The position numbers and the translations under genes were made by a program. A DNA stretch of 64,000 nt, taken from Haloarcula salina. Lineage in GTDB: Archaea; Halobacteriota; Halobacteria; Halobacteriales; Haloarculaceae. Of this stretch, positions 36,813 to 46,016 are shown piece after piece. Numbering within the stretch: the first letter of the stretch is position 1; each line of letters opens with the position of its first letter. The notes under the pieces were generated by a model. The model saw only the letters and a list, made by a program, of their open reading frames with translations. It ran no database searches and was not told the origin of the DNA. The stretch lies in assembly GCF_010119195.1 (NCBI RefSeq), contig NZ_WRXL01000005.1:248001-312000 (forward strand). Reading direction: 5' to 3'.

Positions 36813-37565
36813 TCACTGAATCCCTTCGGCTGCGAAAGCGCGTTTGATAGTTTCGGGCGCGGACTCCCGGCAGAAGATCGAGACCACGTCGCCCGCTTCG
36901 ATGTGCGTCGCCCCCTTCGGCGTGAGTCGGTCGTCGCCGCGTTCGATACCCACGACGAGCACCTCGTCCGGCAACAGTCCGGCCCGGTTGGCCTCCTCCA
37001 GCGACAGCCCCGTGATTTCGGCGTCAGCCGAGACGGTAAATTCGAGTATTTCGGCCCCGCCAGCGAGCGACTGGAAGTCGGTGAGCGCCGTGTGCGAGCG
37101 TCCGTTTTCGGGGTTGAACGGCTGGTAGGGGTGGAACTGCTCGTCCCGGACGATGTCCTCGCGCTCGACGACGAGGCCGAGGTCCGAGAGCATCTGCGTG
37201 ATTCGGCTGATGTCGTCGGTGTCCTCGCCGACTGCCATGACGACGACGTTCTCCTGGCCGGCCATCAGCTCCCTGACGTTTACCACGCCGGGAATCGTGG
37301 TCGCCTCGGAGACCAGCGCCGAGAGATCGCTCGGCGGCGCGGTACACGTGAACTGCGTCGTGATCTTTCCGCCGATGCGCTCGTAGTCGATGTCGGCGTG
37401 ATACCCCTCGATGATCCCGTTGTCCTCCAGTTGGCGGACCCGATTGCGAATCGTGGCCGGCGTCACGTCCACTTCCTCGGCGATCATCGGTGCCGACGTT
37501 CGCCTCGCGTCGGCCGCCAGGTGATAGAGGATACGCCGGTCGATTTCGTCGACTCTGTAGCTCAT
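36813..37565 (-). CDS. Lrp/AsnC-type regulator fused to a TrkA_C domain
   Basis: A 250-residue protein. Residues 1-60 are the Lrp winged helix (VDEIDRRILYHLAADARRTS, then TPATIRNRVRQLEDNGII). Residues 70-145 form the AsnC-type ligand domain. Residues 165-250 carry a TrkA_C/RCK-C domain (FTVSADAEITGLSLEEANRA and HIEAGDVVSIFCRESA). TrkA_C domains bind small ligands and gate potassium transporters, so the fusion suggests a regulator that reports potassium or nucleotide status to transcription, in line with trkH nearby. A TATA-like AGTATATTG (minus strand, about 37590) fits a leaderless start. Confidence 0.88.
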   Translation of the reverse strand: MSYRVDEIDRRILYHLAADARRTSAPMIAEEVDVTPATIRNRVRQLEDNGIIEGYHADIDYERIGGKITTQFTCTAPPSDLSALVSEATTIPGVVNVRELMAGQENVVVMAVGEDTDDISRITQMLSDLGLVVEREDIVRDEQFHPYQPFNPENGRSHTALTDFQSLAGGAEILEFTVSADAEITGLSLEEANRAGLLPDEVLVVGIERGDDRLTPKGATHIEAGDVVSIFCRESAPETIKRAFAAEGIQ

Positions 37566-37684
37566 AGTCTTCGTATTTTCGTATCGGTGAAGTATATTGC
37601 GGCCCGTTTTCGAATCGGAAACGAGCCCGGTAGTGGGCGCGATAGTCACGCCGAAATCGGCAGCCGCCGCGGGTCAGCGGACGC

Positions 37685-39013
37685 TCAGTCGGCCGTCTGG
37701 GCGTGTTCGCCCGGTCCGCTCTCGCCGACGGACTCCGTGCGGTGGAGCCAGTAGAGGAACAGGAAGAAACCGGTCGCGAGCACGTTCAGCACCAACTTGT
37801 AGTTCATCTCGATCTGGACCTCGGCGATCTGGACGCTCTCCGGGTCGGGGATGAGCCCGAATCCAAGGAAGACGAAGTGGATGACGAACCCGGTGACGAC
37901 GGCGGCGACGAAGATCATCGCCGAGAGGATGGCGGCGAACGTCGTACCGTAGTACTCGCGGTAGGCGTCCACGATCGGCGGGACGATGAGGTCAGCGTAG
38001 ATGTAGCTCAGGACGGCACCGAATGGCAGTCCGTTCGAGAACAGCACCGCTCCGAACGGGACGTTCCCCACCGAGCAGACGAACGTGGCGACGCCGATGA
38101 CGGTCCCGAGCACCGCGGTCCAGAAGACGTACACCGGCAGGCCGAACGTCGCGCCAGAGAACACGCTCGTCCAGACCTGTTCGGGAATGAAGCCGGCGAT
38201 GAGACCGGCGAAGACGAATCCGATGGCGATTTCGTCCCACAGCATGCCCCACTCCTTCCACTGCTTGTCGGCCAGCGCCTTCCATCCCGAGAGAGACGTG
38301 GCCTGCTCGCGGATCGTGGTGTCGGCCTCCTCGGGGTCGAAGCTCTCCTTGCAGGACGCCGAACAGAAGTAGTACGTTCGGCCGTCGGTGTCGACGGAGT
38401 AGTCGGTCTCGTCGGGGTCGACCTCCATCCCGCAGACCGGGTCTCGGGCGGTCCGGTCGCCGTCGTCCTGAATGTTGTCTCTGGCCTCCTCGATGACTTC
38501 CTGTGGCGTCAGGTAGACGAACCCGAACGCCATCATGCCGATGAGCATGAAGCCGCCGACTACGTCGGCGAGCAGGAACTGCCAGCCGAGCAGTATCCAG
38601 ATGACGGCTCCGATCTCGATGACGAGGTTCGTCGAGGCGAACATGAACGCCCCGAGCGTCGCGGCGGCCGATCCGCCCTTCTTGAAGAGGTTCTTCGCGG
38701 TTGCGATGGCGCTGTAGGAACACGACGAGGAGACGAAGCCGAACAGCGACCCGTAGCCGATCTCGCGGGCGCCGTGGCCCTCCAGGAGTTCCGAGACCGT
38801 CTCGTCCGAGGTCCACGCCTCGACGCCGCCTGCGATGGCGAATCCGATCACGAGCGCCCACCACGTGATCCACGCCATCGCCGCCGTCGTCGTCACGAAC
38901 TGCCGAGTGCTCTCGACGAGAAACGCCGACAGCGGCTCGGTGGTGGTGACCACGCCGATACCGACCGTCGCGGCTGCGATGACAGCCAGGATCGCGTATT
39001 CGTTGCGCTCCAT
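37685..39013 (-). CDS. DUF318/ArsP-type permease with an internal YHS metal domain
   Basis: A 442-residue membrane protein. The two membrane halves are of the DUF318 permease type, with GSLFGFVSSSCSYSAIATAK (about 91-110) and the mirrored TFVCSVGNVPFGAVLFSNG in the second half. Between them, at about residues 203-242, is a YHS domain (DPVCGMEVDPDETDYSV, then YYFCSASCKESF) with metal-binding Cys residues. Related permeases move arsenicals or other soft-metal species. The in-frame extension beyond 39013 is not protein-like. The substrate is unknown; the YHS domain suggests a soft metal such as copper. Confidence 0.82.
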   Translation of the reverse strand: MERNEYAILAVIAAATVGIGVVTTTEPLSAFLVESTRQFVTTTAAMAWITWWALVIGFAIAGGVEAWTSDETVSELLEGHGAREIGYGSLFGFVSSSCSYSAIATAKNLFKKGGSAAATLGAFMFASTNLVIEIGAVIWILLGWQFLLADVVGGFMLIGMMAFGFVYLTPQEVIEEARDNIQDDGDRTARDPVCGMEVDPDETDYSVDTDGRTYYFCSASCKESFDPEEADTTIREQATSLSGWKALADKQWKEWGMLWDEIAIGFVFAGLIAGFIPEQVWTSVFSGATFGLPVYVFWTAVLGTVIGVATFVCSVGNVPFGAVLFSNGLPFGAVLSYIYADLIVPPIVDAYREYYGTTFAAILSAMIFVAAVVTGFVIHFVFLGFGLIPDPESVQIAEVQIEMNYKLVLNVLATGFFLFLYWLHRTESVGESGPGEHAQTAD

Positions 39014-39326
39014 GTGTACAGAACGTGGGGCTCTTTGCCTAACGGGATTGTGACTAGGAAACTGAACGTCTCCCACCTGTGTCTCTTTGGTTTCCAAGCC
39101 CTCCGGGCCGGGCTGCATTGGTGTCTCAATCCCCGGAGCGGACTCCGAGCACCACCGCCGAGAGCGATATCCTTCACCGTCCGGTTCCAACGCCAGAATC
39201 GCGTGCAGTCGCTCGGGGACCAGCCGAACACTGTTACTGTGCTCCCAACTGATGCCTGCCGGAACACGCCACACTGCCCTCGCTCAAGCGGTCTCACGCT
39301 CGCAGAGCGGAGAATGTGACATCTGA
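39014..39326. other. 313-base region with no supported gene
   Basis: Lies between the permease start and the glutamate dehydrogenase stop, both on the minus strand. It must contain the permease promoter, but no clear TATA box is seen. Open frames across it have no protein-like composition. Confidence 0.4.
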
Positions 39327-40634
39327 CTACGGCCACAACCCACGTGCTTCGTGCGCCTCAGCGATGCGGGATAGTGCGACGATGTAGGCCGCATCACGCC
39401 AGCTACCGTCGCGTTGCTCGAACTCCGATTGAACCGCATCCCAGGCGGCCTGCATTTCCGCTTCAAGTTCGTCGTTCACCCGTTCGAGCGACCAGGCCCG
39501 CCGGTTGATGTCCTGGAGCCACTCGAAATAACTCACCGTGACACCGCCTGCGTTGGCGAGAATATCGGGAATCACAGCGACACCCCGGGCAGCGAGAATC
39601 GAATCAGCCGCCGACGTCGTCGGACCGTTCGCCCCCTCGATGACGAGGTCTGCAGCAATCGCCTCCGCGTTCCCTTCGGTGATCACGTTCCCCAGGGCAG
39701 CCGGAATGAGAACGTCGACGTCGAGGGTAAGCAATTCGTCGTTCGAAATCACGGTGTCCGCGTATGTGGTCACGGCTTCTGGCTCTTCGTCGTGCGACGG
39801 AACTGCCGCCGTCTCGATCCCCTCCGGCTCGTACATCGCTCCATTCACGTCGCTGATCGCGACGATAGTTGCGCCCCACTCGTCGAGGAGTCGGGCTGCA
39901 TTTGCGCCGACGCTCCCGTATCCTTGGACTGCGACAGTGGCGTCCTCGAGCGGCTGGTCGTAGTACTCGCAAGCCAGCTGTGTGATGAGCGCGACACTCC
40001 GTCCAGGGGCTTCCTCGCGGCCTTCGCTCCCGCCGACCACCGGTGGCTTCCCGGTGACGACACCCGGCGTCGTCTCACCTTCCTGCATCGAATAGGCGTC
40101 CATCAGCCACGCCATCGTCTGGGGGTCCGTGCCCATGTCGGGGGCGGGGATGTCCTGGTTTGGTCCGATATTGTCACGCAGTTCCTGTGCGAATCGTCGT
40201 GTGAGCCGCTCCTTCTCTTTCGCACTCAGCTCCTTCGGGTTGACAGCGACGCCACCCTTGGCTCCGCCGAAGGGGAGATCCATGACCGCACACTTCCAGG
40301 TCATCCACATGCCCAGGCCGACACACTCGTCTCTGGTCACGTCGGGGTGGTATCGTAGCCCGCCCTTGTATGGCCCTCTGACGCTGTCGTGCTGAGCACG
40401 ATAGCCCGTGAACACTTCGACCGTCCCGTCGTCCCGCTCGATAGGCACCGTAACCTCGTGGACCTTTTTGGGATATTTGAGTCGTTCGACGATATTCGGG
40501 TCGATATCGAGGTCGTTAGCGGCGTGGTACAGTTGGCGGCGAGCGGTTTCGAGTGCCGATTCGGGTTCGGTCGTGTCGACCGTGCCGTCGCCTGTCTCCT
40601 CGCGGGCGTTCTCAGATCTCGATGCCATGGTCAT
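39327..40634 (-). CDS. gdhB: Glutamate dehydrogenase
   Basis: A 435-residue enzyme interconverting glutamate and 2-oxoglutarate plus ammonia. The active-site segment [13 protein letters not shown] (Lys126) follows [13 protein letters not shown]. The Rossmann domain begins [17 protein letters not shown]. The end [17 protein letters not shown] matches the conserved region [14 protein letters not shown] of archaeal GDH. NAD versus NADP use cannot be read with confidence. The ATG at 40634 overlaps the stop of the rubrerythrin-like gene by four bases, so the two are co-expressed. The gene symbol follows common haloarchaeal usage. Confidence 0.95.
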   Translation of the reverse strand: MTMASRSENAREETGDGTVDTTEPESALETARRQLYHAANDLDIDPNIVERLKYPKKVHEVTVPIERDDGTVEVFTGYRAQHDSVRGPYKGGLRYHPDVTRDECVGLGMWMTWKCAVMDLPFGGAKGGVAVNPKELSAKEKERLTRRFAQELRDNIGPNQDIPAPDMGTDPQTMAWLMDAYSMQEGETTPGVVTGKPPVVGGSEGREEAPGRSVALITQLACEYYDQPLEDATVAVQGYGSVGANAARLLDEWGATIVAISDVNGAMYEPEGIETAAVPSHDEEPEAVTTYADTVISNDELLTLDVDVLIPAALGNVITEGNAEAIAADLVIEGANGPTTSAADSILAARGVAVIPDILANAGGVTVSYFEWLQDINRRAWSLERVNDELEAEMQAAWDAVQSEFEQRDGSWRDAAYIVALSRIAEAHEARGLWP

Positions 40635-40774
40635 TCGAGCGGCATTTGTCGGTTTCTCATCGGGCCGCTACAATCGGGGCACTGATTGGGGCTGTTCTCG
40701 GCGATGATGATATTGCCACACTCGAAGCACTCGTAGGGGGTTTCTCCGGTTGGTTCAGGGTCGACATCTCTCAT
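40631..40774 (-). CDS. Rubrerythrin-like domain mini-protein
   Basis: A 47-residue protein: [20 protein letters not shown], then [19 protein letters not shown] and a short tail. Two CxxC pairs match the rubredoxin-like half of rubrerythrin, the pattern found in small haloarchaeal proteins that NCBI-style names call rubrerythrin-like. It probably binds iron or zinc. It is translationally coupled to the glutamate dehydrogenase gene through an ATGA overlap, which suggests a shared redox or nitrogen response. Confidence 0.8.
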   Translation of the reverse strand: MRDVDPEPTGETPYECFECGNIIIAENSPNQCPDCSGPMRNRQMPLE

Positions 40775-40852
40775 TGTACGTTCCCGAGTGCCGCCAGTTG
40801 GAGTGGCGCACTCTAGAAGGGGATAATAAGTGTATAAGGGAATATTCGGCTA

Positions 40853-40867
40853 TTGACTATCAAATAG
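40853..40867 (-). promoter_or_regulatory. Shared promoter motif upstream of the rubrerythrin-like/gdhB operon
   Basis: On the minus strand this reads CTATTTGATAGTCAA. Nearly the same sequence (CTAGTTTGATAGTTAA) occurs upstream of the neighbouring Bat-type regulator. The motif lies about 80 bases before the mini-protein start and about 15 bases upstream of a TATA-like CTTATACA (about 40832-40839), an apt site for an upstream activator sequence. Confidence 0.4.
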
Positions 40868-40887
40868 CAGTGAGACAAATAGGTTTG

Positions 40888-43770
40888 TTATTGAACCGTG
40901 CTGACAGTCGAAGTGACAGGGACCGCGTTCTCCTCAAATAGCGCGCGAAACAGTTTTCGCTGGACGGTTCGAGCGTGCTGATAGAACGCCGGTGGGGAGA
41001 TGCCGAGCGTCTCCGCCACGTCCTCGCCCGTGCTCTCGCGCGGCGACTCGAAGTAGCCACTGTAGTACGCCGTCTGGAGCACCTCCAGTTGCCGGTCGGT
41101 CACTGAATCGAGGAATTTCGAGTAAAGGGTGTGTTCTGCGGTCTGATCGAGTGTCTTCTTCGCACGGAGTTCGACGCCAGCGAACGTGTCCTGGACGAGC
41201 TGTGTGATCGTTCGGACATCCATGCTGACCGGGATATCGATGACGAGCGTCGTCGTGGTCGGATCAGCGATGGCTTCACGGAAGACGGCGCCATGATCAG
41301 CCAGTTCCAGGGCGAGAAACGGCTGTGTGAGTCGGAGCCGAAGGACGCCCCCTTCACCGTCCGCACTGATTTGTTGTACTTCGTCGACCCCGACCAACTC
41401 CGAGGCGGCGGCAGCGACATCACCGACTGTCCCGTCGTCGACGGTCACAAACACGTAGTTGCCTTCCGTCGATTGTTGGATGCCACCCTGGTAGGAAAGG
41501 CTACACTCCGCGTTCTGTGCGAGCCGTGAGAGGACGAACGATGGATCGTCGACGGTGAACTCGACGCGCGTCATCGACGTCGTGAGAAGGGCATTCTTCC
41601 GCTCGATCGCGCTGAGTGCGGACGCGATCGTTTCACCGAGTTCAGCCAGGACGGCTTTCGTTGTCTCGTCGAACGCATCCTGAGTCGGTGCGTACACCGT
41701 CAACACGCCGTGGGTGAGGTCGCTGTACACGAGCGGGATGCTCAGGACAGAGAGGTAGTCCCGAGCGAGCGCGTCCTTCCGCCACGCTTCGTCGCGGAGC
41801 CCGGCAGCGACGTTCGTGACCATCGTTACATCGCCGGTGGCGGCGGCTTCTCCGGCTGGCTCCGTACCTGAGGCTTGGACGGCGAACGGCTGGCTATCCA
41901 AGTACCCCTGTTCGGTGCCTCCCCAGGCACGCGGCTCGAGGGTGTTGGTCGCTGGATCGACCGTCCCAACCCAGGCGAATCGGAACCGATCATCGGCGGT
42001 CAATAGCTCACAGACCGTATGATTGATCTCCTCGCGCGTCTCCGCCTGAACGAGGGCTTGATCGATCTCTCGAATTGTCTCGTTGATGCGGTTCAGGGCG
42101 GTCAACTGCTCGTTTTGCGCTTGAAGCGTTCGATCTTGTTCGCGGAGTCGTGATTCACGCGTGACGCGGTCGAGAGCCGCTTCGGCAGTGGCCGCGAGCA
42201 GGTCGGCCAGTTCTCGCGTCACGTCGTCGAACGCGCCGACTTGATCCGACCCCGCGATGAACACGCCGTGGTTACCGAGCGGGATGTAGGCCGCACATCG
42301 GAGATCGGTGGCACGGTTGTCAAGCCGATCTGCATCGTGGATGTCGTCGAAGAACAGTACTTCGTCCTCGACGAAACTGTAACTCGGAAGGGTTTCCCCG
42401 TCTACGGGGACGGTCGGGAGCGGGCCGTTTAGATCGGTCATTGTCGCCGAGTGCGCTGTGGGGCGGAGAGTGTTAGCATCGGCGTCGAAGAGATAGACCG
42501 CACTCGCGTGGAGATTGAGGACGCCGGGGGTATCGTCGACGATGTGCTGGGCGATCTCCTGGTGGGTCTCGGCGTAGAGGAAATCACGGGCGGTCTCGTG
42601 GAGCGTCGCGAGCGCCTCCTCGCGCTGTTTGCGTTTCGTAATATCCCGACAACTGAAGAGGAGCGTCCCGTCCTGAATCGAGACCTCGCGAACGTTGACC
42701 AGAAGCGTGTGCTCGCGACCGGCTTTGTCCGTTGCCGTGGTTTCGATGTTCTTGAGGACACCGTTCTCTGCGAGTTCCTCCCGATCAAAGAGATCCTCGC
42801 CGAGAAGATCATCTATGGTTCCGACCTCCTGAATCTCCTCGGCCGTGTAGCCAAAGATGAAATGGACGTTGGGACAGACGTAGGTGTACGTCCCGTCTTC
42901 GCCCGTAATGAGGACGGTGTCGGTCATGTTGTTGAGTGTGACCCGATGGAGTTCTTCGGATTGTCGGAGATTCCGTTCGAGGTCGACTCGCTCGGTGATA
43001 TCGACGCCTTCGACGACGACCGAGACGAGGTCCCCGCGTTCGTTCTCGACGGGACGAACGGAGAGATCGATGACGCGCGGCTCGTCGATGTGCGACGGCT
43101 GTGTGACGACCGCATTGCCGAACGATCCGTCGAGTGCCTTCTCCACGAGCTGTTGGACGTCCCTGTTGGTTGCATCCGCTTTTGACCACCACGGAAGCGC
43201 CCAGAAGGGTTCTCCAATGATCATTTCGATGTCGTCATCGATCATCTCCCGTGCCGTCTCATTCACGCGGGTGAGTAGGCCATCCGGATCGAGTACCCAC
43301 GTCGCGGTTCGCGAGTCATTGAATATTGCGTCGAACTGTCTGGCCCGCTCTCGTTGCGTGGCGGATCGCTGTGCGGATCGGATCGCCCGTTCGGTTCGTT
43401 CGATGAGTTCGTCGGTCATCTGTGCTGGCGAGTCTGTGAGCGCGATGTAATCCGTGACGCCGGCTTCGATAGCCTCGCTAGCGAGGGCTTCACTTCCAGC
43501 GGTAGTGGCGAGTAGGACGGGAAGCGAAGTCGTTTCCGCTCGGATCTCTCTTAGGAGTTCGAGGGCGGTTGTCTCTTTGAGCGCATACTCGCTGACGAGA
43601 CAGTCCGTCGGCCGCCTCCGGACGATTTCGATGGCCGCTGTCTGGGTTCGAACGTGTTGCACACTCGCATTGGTCCGCTTTTTCAGCGCCGTGGCGAATT
43701 CCGCCAGCCAGTCGTCAGTCCCGACGAGCAACACCGTTGACGAATTAAGAACGGGCTGGGAAGAAACCAT
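40888..43770 (-). CDS. Large Bat-type PAS/GAF regulator adjacent to gdhB
   Basis: A 960-residue regulator. Residues 10-125 are receiver-like but lack the acceptor Asp (DCLVSEYALKE). Two PAS domains (about 140-265 and 275-390) are followed by two GAF domains (about 400-560 and 580-720), then the Bat-associated domain to about 890. The C-terminal HTH_10 is VTDRQLEVLQTAYYSGYFE plus the recognition part SPPAFYQHARTVQRKLF. The ATG at 43770 is chosen; a TTTGATAGTTAA motif is centred 27 bases upstream. It is transcribed in the same direction as the rubrerythrin-like/gdhB operon and is its likely regulator. Confidence 0.9.
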   Translation of the reverse strand: MVSSQPVLNSSTVLLVGTDDWLAEFATALKKRTNASVQHVRTQTAAIEIVRRRPTDCLVSEYALKETTALELLREIRAETTSLPVLLATTAGSEALASEAIEAGVTDYIALTDSPAQMTDELIERTERAIRSAQRSATQRERARQFDAIFNDSRTATWVLDPDGLLTRVNETAREMIDDDIEMIIGEPFWALPWWSKADATNRDVQQLVEKALDGSFGNAVVTQPSHIDEPRVIDLSVRPVENERGDLVSVVVEGVDITERVDLERNLRQSEELHRVTLNNMTDTVLITGEDGTYTYVCPNVHFIFGYTAEEIQEVGTIDDLLGEDLFDREELAENGVLKNIETTATDKAGREHTLLVNVREVSIQDGTLLFSCRDITKRKQREEALATLHETARDFLYAETHQEIAQHIVDDTPGVLNLHASAVYLFDADANTLRPTAHSATMTDLNGPLPTVPVDGETLPSYSFVEDEVLFFDDIHDADRLDNRATDLRCAAYIPLGNHGVFIAGSDQVGAFDDVTRELADLLAATAEAALDRVTRESRLREQDRTLQAQNEQLTALNRINETIREIDQALVQAETREEINHTVCELLTADDRFRFAWVGTVDPATNTLEPRAWGGTEQGYLDSQPFAVQASGTEPAGEAAATGDVTMVTNVAAGLRDEAWRKDALARDYLSVLSIPLVYSDLTHGVLTVYAPTQDAFDETTKAVLAELGETIASALSAIERKNALLTTSMTRVEFTVDDPSFVLSRLAQNAECSLSYQGGIQQSTEGNYVFVTVDDGTVGDVAAAASELVGVDEVQQISADGEGGVLRLRLTQPFLALELADHGAVFREAIADPTTTTLVIDIPVSMDVRTITQLVQDTFAGVELRAKKTLDQTAEHTLYSKFLDSVTDRQLEVLQTAYYSGYFESPRESTGEDVAETLGISPPAFYQHARTVQRKLFRALFEENAVPVTSTVSTVQ

Positions 43771-44050
43771 GATTCGAACACGGGGCTGGTTAACTATCAA
43801 ACTAGTCCGTAATATCGGTACTTGTTATCGAACTCTCACTGGCATGGGAAGCACTGTACAATAACAGGTATCAACAAATATCCGAGAAAAGACGTATATT
43901 ATGACTATTTAATACACATAGTGCATTACTACGACCATACAATACAAAAACGCAATGAAAATCGCATTCATAATTGTAGAAGCGAGCATCCATCTACATA
44001 TATTGCCGATCCCCTACTATTAATTGTTAATCTAGTAGGAGAGCAAGATC
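43771..44050. other. AT-rich promoter and terminator region
   Basis: 280 bases between the formate dehydrogenase-like operon end and the Bat-type gene. Bases 43865-44040 are strongly AT-rich (AATACACATAG, TATTAATTGTTAATC), unlike any coding part of the window. It should hold the terminator of the upstream operon and the promoter of the Bat-type gene. No reading frame in it resembles a protein. Confidence 0.5.
43790..43805 (-). promoter_or_regulatory. Shared promoter motif upstream of the Bat-type regulator
   Basis: On the minus strand CTAGTTTGATAGTTAA, matching the copy at 40853-40867. Here it is centred about 27 bases before the ATG at 43770, so it may serve as the TATA element itself or be an operator overlapping it. 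Sharing with the gdhB operon suggests autoregulation and common control. Confidence 0.4.
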
Positions 44051-46015
44051 TCAGCCATCGGTCGTCATCGGTGATGCTGCCGGACTGACCGTAACAGAAG
44101 AGCCGTCGTCTCGCAGGATCGGGTCAGCGACCGAAGCGTGGAGGTACACCGTTCCCCGACGTGTATCGGCATCTAGGTCTGCAGTCGTCTCGACTGCGGC
44201 AGTATCAGTCGAGACGACAACTGTGTCACCCGATTCGATACTCCGCTCATTCGCGTCAACCGGGTGGATTCGGAGCAGGTGGTGGTCGGGTCGCGGGTTG
44301 CCGTAGAACTCGCTCGTACGGCCGCCGGTAACCAGTTCGAGGCCGCCTTGCCGATTGGATTCCCCAATCGGCTGTGTGGTTCCGAACGCAGCGAGTCCGT
44401 CGGCGGTTGCGAAGGTATCGCGATACAGAACGCTGTCGTCGTCGGTCGGCCACTGTCGTCCCTCGTCGCCGACCGCTGCGAACGATAGTCCTTCGAGCGT
44501 GGGTGCGACCCGGGTCAGTTCGTCGAACACCTCGTCGATGCCCGCGTACTCGAAGTGGCCTTTTCCCTCGAAGAACCGCTGTCCGAGGCCCGCGAGAATA
44601 GCGGCGTCTGACCGGGACGAACCCGGCGGTGTCGCGCCGGGACGCAGTCGTTGGACCCGGCGTTCGAGGTTGGTAACGGTCCCGGCCTTCTCGACGCCGG
44701 CCGCGACCGGGAGCACCACGTCAGCGTGCCGCGTCGTCGCGCTCGGCGCGAGATCGAGCACGACGAGCACGTCGAGTGCGTCGAGCCGCTGGCGAATCCA
44801 CTCTCGGTCCCGCTTCGAGATGGCTGGGTTCTCACCGACGATCAGCGCGCCGCGGATATCGTCACCGAACGAAGAGAGCAGTTCGGACCCACTCCTTCCC
44901 GGCGTCGAGGGCGGTTCGACTCCCCACTCCGCGGCGATTCGAGCCCGTGCCCCGTCGTCGGTCACCGACTGGTGACCGGGGAGTCGGTCGGGCACGCATC
45001 CGACATCGGTGGCCCCCTGCTCGTTGACGAGCCCTCGGAGAACGTACAGTCCGGTCCCGCGGCGACCGATGTTCCCTGTCAGCAACAACAGATTGAGGAG
45101 CGCCGCCGGCGCGTTCGGTCGTCCCTCTGTCCCTTCGACACCGGTCCCCACGAGGGCCGCGACGCGGTCGGCACTCGCGACCGCCTCGCCGACGCGCTGG
45201 ACCCGCTCGCTGTCGACGCCGGCGACGGTCGCCGCGCGCTCTTGGTCAAACTCTCCCAGCGCGGCCGCGAACTCCTCGAAGCCCCGCGTCCGGGTACTGA
45301 CGAACGAGTCGTCGACGCCGCCGCGCTCGAGGACGGACGTACTCAACAGATCGAACACGATCGCGTCCGTATCCGGCCGTGGCGCGAGATGCACGTCGGC
45401 CAAGCGCGTCGTCCGGTTTCCGACCGGGTCGACGTGGACGAGCGTCGCTCCGTCGTTGACGGCGGGCCTGACGAAGCTATTGAAGGCGACCGGCTGGCGC
45501 TCGGCGGGGTTCGCTCCGGCCGCGATGATGACATCCGCCTCGAGGAGGTCTTCGAGGGCGTTCGTCGTCGCCGGATACCCGACCCGTTCGGAGAGCGCTC
45601 GCGCGGTCGTACTGTGGCAGTGCCGGGCGCGGTTGTCGACGTTGTTCGTCCCGAGCGTCCGCGCGAGCTTCTGTAGCAGGTAGTTCTCCTCGTTGGTACA
45701 GTGTGGCGCACCGAGGAAGGCGAGCGCGTCGGGGCCGTGTGCGTCGACGACCGCCTCGAACTGCTCGACGACGCGATCGTACGCCGTCTCCCACGAGACG
45801 ACGTGCCGATCGCCGCCGCGACGGACGATCGGCTCCGTGAGTCGCTCGTCGGCCACGTCGAAGGCGCCCGCACCGCTCTCACAGAGCCGCCCGTTCGGAT
45901 TCGCCGGTGCGGCGACGCCCCGTGCGCGCGTCTCGTCGGACCCCGTCCGCAGGCGACAGCCGACGCCACAGAGCGGGCACACCGTTCCCGTTTCAGCGGA
46001 CGTGTCGTCGGTCAT
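44051..46015 (-). CDS. Second molybdopterin oxidoreductase of the FDH-like operon
   Basis: A 654-residue molybdenum/tungsten bis-MGD enzyme. A 4Fe-4S ligand set lies at Cys13, 16, 20 and 45 (CPLCGVGC, then LCESG). The metal-ligand Cys133 with adjacent His134 is in RARHCHSTTA. The C-terminal dinucleotide domain has VTGGRTSEFYGNPRP and LLRIHPVDANE. It is about 100 residues shorter than the FdhA of the same operon. Cys followed by His is typical of formate dehydrogenases but also of related reductases, so the substrate is not fixed. It is the last gene of the operon, one base after the DUF1641 gene. Confidence 0.85.
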   Translation of the reverse strand: MTDDTSAETGTVCPLCGVGCRLRTGSDETRARGVAAPANPNGRLCESGAGAFDVADERLTEPIVRRGGDRHVVSWETAYDRVVEQFEAVVDAHGPDALAFLGAPHCTNEENYLLQKLARTLGTNNVDNRARHCHSTTARALSERVGYPATTNALEDLLEADVIIAAGANPAERQPVAFNSFVRPAVNDGATLVHVDPVGNRTTRLADVHLAPRPDTDAIVFDLLSTSVLERGGVDDSFVSTRTRGFEEFAAALGEFDQERAATVAGVDSERVQRVGEAVASADRVAALVGTGVEGTEGRPNAPAALLNLLLLTGNIGRRGTGLYVLRGLVNEQGATDVGCVPDRLPGHQSVTDDGARARIAAEWGVEPPSTPGRSGSELLSSFGDDIRGALIVGENPAISKRDREWIRQRLDALDVLVVLDLAPSATTRHADVVLPVAAGVEKAGTVTNLERRVQRLRPGATPPGSSRSDAAILAGLGQRFFEGKGHFEYAGIDEVFDELTRVAPTLEGLSFAAVGDEGRQWPTDDDSVLYRDTFATADGLAAFGTTQPIGESNRQGGLELVTGGRTSEFYGNPRPDHHLLRIHPVDANERSIESGDTVVVSTDTAAVETTADLDADTRRGTVYLHASVADPILRDDGSSVTVSPAASPMTTDG

Positions 46016-46016
46016 C

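Noticed and set aside
43766-43790. tRNA-like T-arm (CCGTG-TTCGAAT-CATGG) on the minus strand
   Set aside because: The arm is isolated: no matching acceptor, D or anticodon arm surrounds it, and it overlaps the start codon of the Bat-type regulator.
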